Assembly: GCA_025890175.1 (NCBI GenBank)
Contig: JANPYM010000005.1
Coordinates: forward strand, 463,779-527,778
Reading direction: 5' to 3'
Length of the DNA stretch: 64,000 nt
DNA from: Ciborinia camelliae
Taxonomy: Eukaryota; Ascomycota; Leotiomycetes; Helotiales; Sclerotiniaceae
The notes below the pieces were generated by a model that saw only the letters and a program-made list of their open reading frames with translations, was not told the DNA's origin and searched no databases. The translations under genes were made by a program, and so were the position numbers. This document shows positions 56,498 through 64,000 of this stretch, piece by piece; the stretch's first letter is position 1, and the number at the start of each line of letters is the position of its first letter.

Positions 56498-57753
56498 AAG
56501 CCTGAAAGAATGGGCTATTCCATGCTATGATATAACCCTCCTCAGAGAGACGTCAAGTACACATGACTTTCTCATATATAGCCGAACTCTTCAAAGTGTG
56601 AGGATTTTCCTTGATTGGCTTGAGGAGTCTGCGAAGCATATTGTTCTTCTCTTGTCGAGCGCGAGAAACCGGCGGTGCAATTTCATCTTGCGGGGGGCAA
56701 TGAGCAAACGCAATGCGAGTCGTGGCAAGTTCGTAACCTGCAAAAGTTAAGATCTTGATGTTGCTTGGTGGATTGCTTGGTAGGTGCTTGTTCAGGTGCG
56801 TGGTCGAGTGATACGTCAAACGGGTTTAGCAACGCCATTTGTTGGAGTATTTGGTGGAGCGCTTGGTTGAGAGATATGAAAAGAGTGTACCAGGGCTACC
56901 AAGGCCATGGGTAGGAGTATTTGGTGGAGGCAAGTTTCCTCATCCCCTAACGGAACGGGACAAGGCCCATATAGTATTCTTGTGGTTTGGACCTCAGTCC
57001 TCGGACAGTTGGTATAGGCTTAGTTCGAGAAGGGGGGGAGTCAGGATCTCATTATTGAAAAACGGGAATAATCCGCAACAGTTGATATGTGAACGATGAG
57101 CATACTGGTAGAGATATTTCTCGAAATACCTCCCAGCCGGGAACCAGGCAAATACTATGCTGTCGTCATACTGTGGTTTGAGGTATATCAATCCACATAT
57201 AGACCGCAAGATTGAGGAATAAACAAAATGTGTTGTTTTGAATGCCGGCGGTGGCAGTTTTGACGGTATTCCTTCGATCCAGTATCAGTCTCTTCCAACC
57301 AAGATATCTGCTTGAGCTCTTCGAATGGATTGCCTTGGTTTGTCCAATTCAAGTCGATCCTCGAAGAATGAAGGCTTGATTGACATGTTCTTGTGGGGTA
57401 ATGGTACAAGTAGTTGAGTCTCTCTTCGATCTTGTGAGGGGGTGTCATGAGACTGTGACAAGATCTTCGAAGTATGATAGGTGTGAAAGGCATTGGTGGT
57501 AGCTGAGGATTGAGAAGCGTTGCTGTGGTAGTCGTGCTGAGTTGGAAAGCTGGAGATGAGAAGGATGTCGGAGATGATTTTCTTCTTCCTTGAGACCACG
57601 ATTTAAGATTTTGATAGGCAAAGCCATGCGTAGAATGTCTTCCAATGCCGGTCCCTGAAGATGAGAATTGTGTGAATGACGCGGTTGATGGCAATTGAAA
57701 GTTGTGGCTCTTTTCAATATTGGTTTGGTACCCTTGACATCATCATATTCCGC
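56498..57753. other. Degraded intergenic region
   Basis: Several overlapping frames of 70-168 codons on the minus strand (the longest 57188-57694), none with a recognisable domain. A short direct repeat, GGAGTATTTGGTGGAG, occurs at about 56845 and 56914. Confidence 0.35.
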
Positions 57754-58560
57754 CTAGTGGAGGAACCATAGAACATAACTCAAAGTCTGTGAGTGACGAG
57801 AAATGGAGTTCGTTAATTGGGGCGTTGAGGAAGGGTAGATCGAAGATATATTGAAGATGGTAAGATTCAGACTCTGCCGCGTTGAGGAAGTGTCTGACTT
57901 GTTTATCGTGGACATCGGCGAGGCTATCCTCACGAGGTTCAGATATTCGATATTTTTGAACCGAAAACTGGATGTCAGATCATTGAGAGCTATATCTTTT
58001 GACGAAGACGAAGTGTGTGGCGTCCAGATATGAAGCTTCGACAGCGCGAAAGCTCGAATTACCAAAAGTAGTAGACTTTGGTCTCCATCTTTAAAGTCGA
58101 CTTTTGTGATGCCAATGGTCGAAGGGAACAGTCTGGAGCACTGTGTTCCTCAACAAAGTTGTTGAAAGCAGAACAGATACCATCAGCATCACGAACGTCG
58201 ACTTCCAAGATAGAGAGGACTCTCCAATTCTTGATCCGCATTGATATTGTTGTCATCTGCAAGACTAAACAGGCGACGATGTTGTGCAAATCGAGAGGCT
58301 TTGGTAATGGGAGCCAATAAGTTGCGATCTAGTTGGAGTTTGCATGATGTTACTGAAAAGAAATCCTGGAAAGAACTGATTCTTGCTGTATACAATGACC
58401 TGTTAGCTGATATGCACTCGAGAGATGAAGATGAGGCAAGAAGAATATTCTGGGACTGTTTGTATACCTGGATCTGCTGCGTGCAGAGGTTGGTAAGTAA
58501 GATCTTCATCACGAGATTCAACTCACTAGGACATCTCAGTCGTACCATGACTTGCAACAT
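57754..58560 (-). pseudogene. Probable broken F-box/LRR-type gene
   Basis: Leucine-rich segments occur in different frames of the minus strand: LDLHNIVACLVLQ ... VLSILEVDVRDADGICSAFN (58289-58059 frame), then LSKLHIWTPHT ... FKNIEYLNLVRIASP (58065-57754 frame), then FLNAPINELHFSSLTDFEL in yet another frame at about 57850-57770. Together they look like the irregular LRRs of fungal F-box proteins. The frame changes lack good splice sites, so frameshifts are likely. I cannot find the F-box itself. Confidence is limited because the repeats are weak, and the region could be a normal gene with several small introns. Confidence 0.35.
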
Positions 58561-58654
58561 ACAACCAACTAAGAAGAAATATTGAAGGTTTGAATTGCAG
58601 CACTATATCTGTGTCTACGTACACCATCCCACCAGTACCAACCCTGGGTTTTAC

Positions 58655-58840
58655 ACATCCAAACTGATTTGTGAGGCATGTTGTCTGGATGTGCAACATG
58701 CGGAGATAGCCCTCAATGAAATCTAACTGATTCGTGAGACATTTTGGCAGATGTGTCGCGGTCTATCTCCGGATTTCGCACAACCAAACTGATTCGTGAG
58801 ACATTTGGCGGATTTGTCGCGGGCTGTTGTCGGGCGGTGG
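58655..58840 (+). repeat. Three imperfect 62-63-bp tandem repeats
   Basis: The phrase AACTGATTCGTGAGACAT (first copy AACTGATTTGTGAGGCAT) starts near 58662, 58725 and 58787. It is followed in copies 2 and 3 by TTGGC(A/G)GAT(G/T)TGTCGCGG. Non-coding; no known element recognised. Confidence 0.8.
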
Positions 58841-59086
58841 AGCCAGCCCCATTGTTATGGTACCTACCTCATGCATATAAAGGGCTTCGCCCTTTATAGG
58901 TGTGAGGCTCTTCAAGCAATACATTATATTTCACCCTCGATGCGTCAGCATCGTGACACCCATTCACCCAAGCAGGGAATTTAAGCTCTGCAGATTGAGG
59001 CTGTGTTGAGGACAAGATTATTAGCCTGAGAAGGTCAATAGAGGTGGGAATAATAGAATAAAGATGAATACTAATACATACGGTGA

Positions 59087-59603
59087 TCAATGTCCTTCGT
59101 CCCCATCTTCTCTTTTTTGCTTCTTCTCGCTATCTTCGGCCTCATCTTCTAGTTTGCGCTTTTTCTCGCCATCTGCTGACTTGTGCTTCTCGATTTCATC
59201 GCGAAGTTTCTGGTTCTCATCTTCGAGATCATTGATTTCCTTTCGCAAAGAATCAATAAGTGATGAGCGCTGCTGTAGAATCAATGTAGAATCAGTAAAT
59301 CATTCCACACTAGTTAAAGGTGAATGATAAAATACTTACGTCAGAGGTGCATGCACAGGTATTGCAATGTTTTTCTGGCTTAACAAAAACCAGGAGACGG
59401 GAAGCCATGCCAAGAGCCCTACTACCTTGCGGAAGAGCGTCTCTAAGACTTGATCGAGAAGGTCTTTTCGGAGTTGGCGGAATCTCTCCAGGTTGAGAGG
59501 TCTGGTGTGGGGGTGTGACAAAACCATCAGTAGATTGAATGATGTGGTTTGCAGTATGGTCTGCTGAAGGATCTGGGGGATTCGAGGGGGGTGGGGAAGA
59601 CAT
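59087..59603 (-). CDS. Small coiled-coil protein, unknown function
   Basis: Two exons on the minus strand: 59603-59340 and 59272-59087. The 67-bp intron (GTAAGT...TCTACAG, phase 0) gives 149 residues. The N-terminal half is Ser/Pro-rich and disordered (MSSPPPSNPPDPS...). It is followed by ALGMASRLLVFVKPEKHCNT with a small Cys cluster (CNTCAC) just before the splice. The second exon encodes a coiled coil (SLIDSLRKEINDLEDENQKL) and ends in a charged Lys/Glu/Asp tail with a possible nuclear signal (EKKRKLEDE ... EKKQKRE). No family is recognised. The clean splice, conserved-looking heptads and promoter-length upstream space support a real gene. A longer start upstream in the same frame (59660) is possible but not needed. 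Confidence 0.65.
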
Positions 59604-62600
59604 TGTTAATCCGATTGGTCTGTAACCGAGAATTATATGAAGAGGTAAAAATCTAAACACACTTGATTCTAGTGTTAAGTATTGAAGACTAATTATGTCC
59701 CAAGAGATTGATGAGATTGATAATGGAATTGTTTCTTTTTCTTGATGGAAGGAAAGTTGAAAGGTTGGAATAAAGAGGGCAAGATGGGGCTAAAATGGTG
59801 TGATGACCTCTTTTATGCACGAAATTGGGATGAATGCCAGAATGCTAAGGTTTTAATTTTAAAACTGGCTCAGGATAAGTTGATTGGTTAAGCTTTATTG
59901 GGTTCGAAACAGTTGGAAGAACGTGAATCTCATTTTTCATACCTATCCTTCATACAGTATCACTTCTTTTCACCTACCTCATTTACGGGCGTAAATTCTT
60001 AATTTGGCCTTCATTTCAAGTAGGGTTCAGTGCCTGCATGTATTACTTCTTTACTTCTTCATTCTAGATTCAAAATTTAGCAGAACAAAACAACAAAAGG
60101 CCATTCTCCTCCTAGTGCACAGTACACTGATATGAAAGTAAGATCCTCCTCAGCTCAGCAGTCAACAATAGTGAATTTGCTATTAATGAATATCTACCTA
60201 TGGCTTATCCGCCTCCCGAGGTCATTTGCATTGCCCAGAGGGATTTGAAGAGCTAGAGAACCTCGGGTTCTCATTCTAAGATCGAAACAATCCGAAATAA
60301 CGAATCAACAGTCAAACAAGCAACCCCATTCACTACCCATTCTCTGAATCATATAGGATATTCACGACTAGGTTTCGTCACTACTAGGTATCTTATGACT
60401 GCAGCTGCAGGTGGCTTCTAGCCATTAGGATAATGGGCCAAGCGGAGGAATAGAGGGGCCAGCAGTCTTGTTACTCAATCTTTCTCTTTCTGATGCCTAA
60501 CATTCATACACTGCTAAAACAAAAATCAACCAATCAAAACTAGCAGCATCACCATTCGAGCCAATCCATCCTGCTGACCCGCACAGTCCTCCTCCTTATA
60601 AGAAACCAGTCATCTCTAACATACATACTTTAAAACACTTCATTTATTTGTAATTCGCGATTCTGATTCGCGTTCAAAAGTTTGGGTGGATTGTGTAGGA
60701 ATATTCATTGGAAAAGAAAACGTTCAAGAAATATAGTAAATTTCTAGGGTTTTATAAGTTGTGTAGTACAAGCTGCGATGGAGGGTGTGAAGAGGCGTTG
60801 CCAATAATATGTACGACCCTTAGGCGAGGAATATTATTGGTCCCCCCCACTCAAAGAGAAGAACAATCCCTTATCTTCTGCTCCACCCATTACTTTCATA
60901 ACGCGTGAAGTAAAAAGGCGACAAATCAACAGCCAAGTAAAGCCACCCCTTCCTTCTCCACCCATTCTCCATGTATTGGATTGTAGTGTACTTTGATATT
61001 AAATAAGGCTTTCCTGGTCATTCCTGTTATGTAGCTTGCTACCTGATGTCTTCTTCAAATGGAGAAAGAAAGGTTCAGATGAGTTTCCTTTGTGCCTTGA
61101 TATACATACCCTACTTTAAGCTGTACAAGCTAGGCATCTGCTAACACAAGTACGCCCCAACGAAGGTTTGATACTCCTGCCCATCCCCATCTACGGTATA
61201 ATCTTCCAATATTTCTAGTATTCTTTCCTATTCTTCACTTTGATTCCATGTCAACTTGAGTATTTCCGCATCTGCAGTCAAAATACCAGAAATGATACAT
61301 GGATAGTAACATAAAGATTTCACGTCGAATATGCGGGAAGTGTGACCAGCTATTTCAAAATTCACCTCAAATATACAATATGTTGATATAAAGTAGTTCT
61401 ACATACACTAGCTTAGTCATCGAGCTACGTTATATGGAATTTCCGATTCCATAGAACTTAGCTCGTTACACAATAATATAATGATTAATACAATACAATA
61501 AACCTCCAGCTCCCTTAATTAAATAATTTCTCCATCCCATCCCATCCCATCCCCATAAATCAACAAAAAATCTCAAATCTTCAATTCCATGTATACATAC
61601 AAGCACAGCATTCAAAATAAAAACACCCCAGATGAAATTTTCATTTTCCTCTGCATACCTCCCTACAGATACCTACCTACATAAACTCCGAGCATAAGAA
61701 TCGAGTAGCAAAGTAAGATCAGAATACTCTAAAAGTCAAGATAGCTTCATTATCTCCTTTAATAATCACCTCTAAAACTTATCCCAAGCCAGGAAATTAG
61801 GAATACTTTGCGGACGAAGTTGTATAGCAAAAGACTTGATTCCACGCCAATCCTTGTAATAGGAGAAGACAAGTAAGAATAAAGAAAAATGAGAACTTGA
61901 TGGATATGAGAGGCTGTTGAAAGCAGGAAGGAAAGGAGGCATATCTGATTATTAGTCTCGCTCCCTACTATTACATACTAGGTAGGTACCTAATAATCGC
62001 TCTTTTATAGTATATCCTCAATTCTGAACCCTTTCTACTACTATGCTTCGCTATGTATCAACGGCGAATACTAATCCTTAGTTGGAGATACCTAGGTCAT
62101 CCTATATCCCAACCTTCACTTCTGTGCCTGAGGGGGCGAGCAAATAGATAGATATCAAAAGATTTAAGGTAAAGGAATACAATGCCGAGAGTCCATACTA
62201 TACTCCACGCTATTTCCAAGAAAAAAGATTATTGGGAAAGGGAGTAATAAAGTATTGATTGAAGAGTAAGATTTTAATTTCTCCCATTTGAAATTTTCAA
62301 ATATATTGTATTTCATCCTTACAGTACCTATCAATATTAGGTTTCTGGTGGTATTCATTATGTGACAGGATTATTGAAAGAAGATTGATTGATGGTTGCT
62401 AACATAAGCTAGGTACCTAGGATGAGAAGATCTCGAGTCGGGCGGTGGTTGCATCATTAATTTTGAAAGGATAAATCAGAGGAAGGGTTGTTGTCAACCG
62501 GCACATTCAACGTGCAGTTTGCCTACCAGACAGTTTTTGCTTACCATTGGACAACACAACCTACTAGTCTATACACCGCAATAAACATTTAAAGACTACG

Positions 62601-63019
62601 AAACCGAACCGGCGATGAGGAAAATGCGCATAAGTATGGGAAGAAATTCTTGGATGAAAATTGCCAACTCAAATAAGAAGGGTTTCAAGCTTGATAGGAA
62701 TAGTTTTGAAAATAGGTGGAGGGAAAATGCAGAAAAGAGCAATAGATACGAGATAATTTGACTAAAAAAAGAGGCGTGTTTGATTTTTAATGGCAACCTG
62801 GCCCAAGATGATGGATGCTGATGCCCGGGAAAAATGATAGAAGAGGAAATTGATGAATGGAGCTTGCAATGTGCGATGGATTCTGGGTCTTTCAGTACCT
62901 TGTGAACGATGATATCATATATGGGTTTGATGTGCAAAATGACGGGAAGCTTGATGAATTTGCAAAAGCATTGCCATGAGATGAAATACTGGTTACGGTC
63001 GGAGGCTTCGGCGGTTAAG
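59604..63019. other. Gene-free region
   Basis: About 3.4 kb with normal to A+T-rich composition. Only short frames (under 70 codons; 62596-63045 is a shadow of the gene that follows). Many TACCTAGGTA-type words and A/T runs. No tRNA, rRNA or repeat array was recognised. Confidence 0.5.
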
Positions 63020-64000
63020 CTAAATGGCTTGCTTCTTCCAGCCACCTATACCAAGTATGCCTCCCTCGGTTCTCGGGTCAATCGCCCACTTTCTGGCCGC
63101 CAGTATATCCAGTTCACTTCTCCAACCAGCTTCCCACATCTCCATGCCCGTCCATGCAATCATAGCTGCATTGTCTGTACAGAAAATTGGTGGAGGAAAT
63201 AACAACCTCATAGACTCATGCCCTCGAACATCTAAGATGGCCCTCAAGATATGCTTCAGATATTGATTCGCAGCAACGCCTCCGGAGACAACAAGCGTTT
63301 TTACTTCCTGTAGTTGAGGAGACTCAAGAGCTAGAATCACTCTAGATGCAAGGTGTTCAAATGCTACTCGCATAGTCTCTTGGGCAAGTAATCTCCTCTC
63401 CACATCATCCATTGCCGGCTTTTGTTCCATAATGCGCTTAACTTGGCTACCGAGACCAGAGTACGAAAATTCTGAATTGTAAGCCCTCAATCCCCCAGGA
63501 CCTGGACTCAAATATGGAGGTTTGATTGTCCATCCATATCTTGTCGCATTTGGGGGTTGTGCAATGCTCGTGAGAGAAGGCTCATAGTCGTAAGCAGGGT
63601 TGTTATCAGGAAATGCAAATTCTTCCATGACACGACCATACATCACGTCTGGTGCGGATTCAATCACGGAGGCTGGTAAAATATCTCGTGCAGTTTTATC
63701 AACCATATCTCCAACTGCAAGGTCAGAGGTTGTGGCTAGAATTTCATGGTCGCAAAGCTGGCGAGAATGTACAAGCATGGTATGTCCACCAGAGACCAGC
63801 AAAGAGAGAAATGGGTAGGCAGGGTCATTCTCATTATTTTTATCTCCAGGGTTGCGTCCGGCGTGGAGCGCGGACACCATTCGTGGTGTCAAAGCATGAG
63901 CTTGCATATGGTTCACACCTAGTAAAGGCACTTGCCACGCCACGGCCAGTCCTTTCGCAGTATCAATCCCAGTTATAAGATTCGCTCGCATCCCCGGACC
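63020..64000 (-). CDS. QRI7: tRNA N6-adenosine threonylcarbamoyltransferase, mitochondrial (Qri7/TsaD), 5' end beyond the window
   Basis: The C-terminal about 326 residues are present. The frame is open to the right edge, where it begins within the conserved GPGMRANL block, so the N-terminus with the targeting signal lies outside. ASKHA-type features: the metal-binding NHMQAHA (HxxxH), LLVSGGHTMLV, the nucleotide-binding DLAVGDMVDKTAR, the GLGSQVKR region, LVVSGGVAANQYL and FCTDNAAMIAWTG near the C-terminus. The family transfers the threonylcarbamoyl group onto A37 of ANN-decoding tRNAs. GVAANQYL plus DNAAMIAWTG resemble the bacterial TsaD/Qri7 branch rather than cytosolic Kae1. The only oddity is a short insertion after HMQAHALTPRMVSALHAG (GRNPGDKNNENDPAYPF). 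It ends at TAG 63020-63022. Confidence 0.93.
   Translation of the reverse strand, partial: GPGMRANLITGIDTAKGLAVAWQVPLLGVNHMQAHALTPRMVSALHAGRNPGDKNNENDPAYPFLSLLVSGGHTMLVHSRQLCDHEILATTSDLAVGDMVDKTARDILPASVIESAPDVMYGRVMEEFAFPDNNPAYDYEPSLTSIAQPPNATRYGWTIKPPYLSPGPGGLRAYNSEFSYSGLGSQVKRIMEQKPAMDDVERRLLAQETMRVAFEHLASRVILALESPQLQEVKTLVVSGGVAANQYLKHILRAILDVRGHESMRLLFPPPIFCTDNAAMIAWTGMEMWEAGWRSELDILAARKWAIDPRTEGGILGIGGWKKQAI

Noticed and set aside
62596..63045. 149-codon minus-strand frame beside QRI7
   Set aside because: It overlaps the Qri7 3' end in another frame and has no recognisable domain.

Overview
The window is nuclear DNA of a filamentous ascomycete (Pezizomycotina). Introns are short (about 49-90 bp) with GTAAGT/GTATGT donors and CTAAC-like branch sites. 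Gene-bearing DNA of normal composition alternates with extremely A+T-rich blocks that lack coding potential, as expected after repeat-induced point mutation (RIP). The BTB family expansion, the DUF3716-like protein and the TAGGTA-rich intergenic DNA suggest a leotiomycete (Helotiales / Sclerotiniaceae-like). That placement is inference, not a database match.

Layout. 1-1.8 kb: A+T-rich DNA, then one end of a palindromic inverted-repeat element. 3.5-5.4 kb: a spliced gene of unknown function. 7.0-7.35 kb: a broken BTB gene. 7.9-11.5 and 21.0-26.7 kb: two A+T-rich blocks. Between them (11.5-21.0 kb) lies a largely un-mutated mobile element. It carries an intact 1646-aa Helitron Rep/helicase, a three-exon DUF3716-like gene and an intact 561-aa pogo/CENP-B-type DDD transposase, all on the minus strand. 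These sit inside 24-bp inverted repeats flanked by TA, and those in turn sit inside candidate Helitron termini. 27.1-36.4 kb: five intact BTB/POZ genes. All share one gene plan (short first exon, a phase-2 intron just before the BTB domain) and four share a C-terminal C-x2-H-x-H-x5-C-P motif. 36.4-42.6 kb: gene-free DNA with a complete 411-bp inverted-repeat element.

42.6-51.7 kb is conserved, housekeeping-like DNA: a mitochondrial PPR protein (3 exons), the Sm-like protein Lsm4 (4 exons), a secreted/type-I membrane protein with a long His-Pro-Gly repeat region, and a PTEN/Tep1-type lipid phosphatase. 51.7-59 kb is degraded: repeats, palindromes, a probable broken F-box/LRR-type gene and an ORF with a fungal 'nKEIYNELrslFY' motif. 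A small coiled-coil gene lies at 59.1-59.6 kb. The window ends inside the gene for the mitochondrial tRNA threonylcarbamoyltransferase Qri7.

The two most unusual things are the composite Helitron/DDD-transposase element, which appears to interrupt an already RIP-mutated block, and the BTB cluster with its shared C-terminal Cys/His motif and nearby pseudogene. Exon structures below were worked out by hand from splice signals and reading-frame continuity; no transcript evidence was available.
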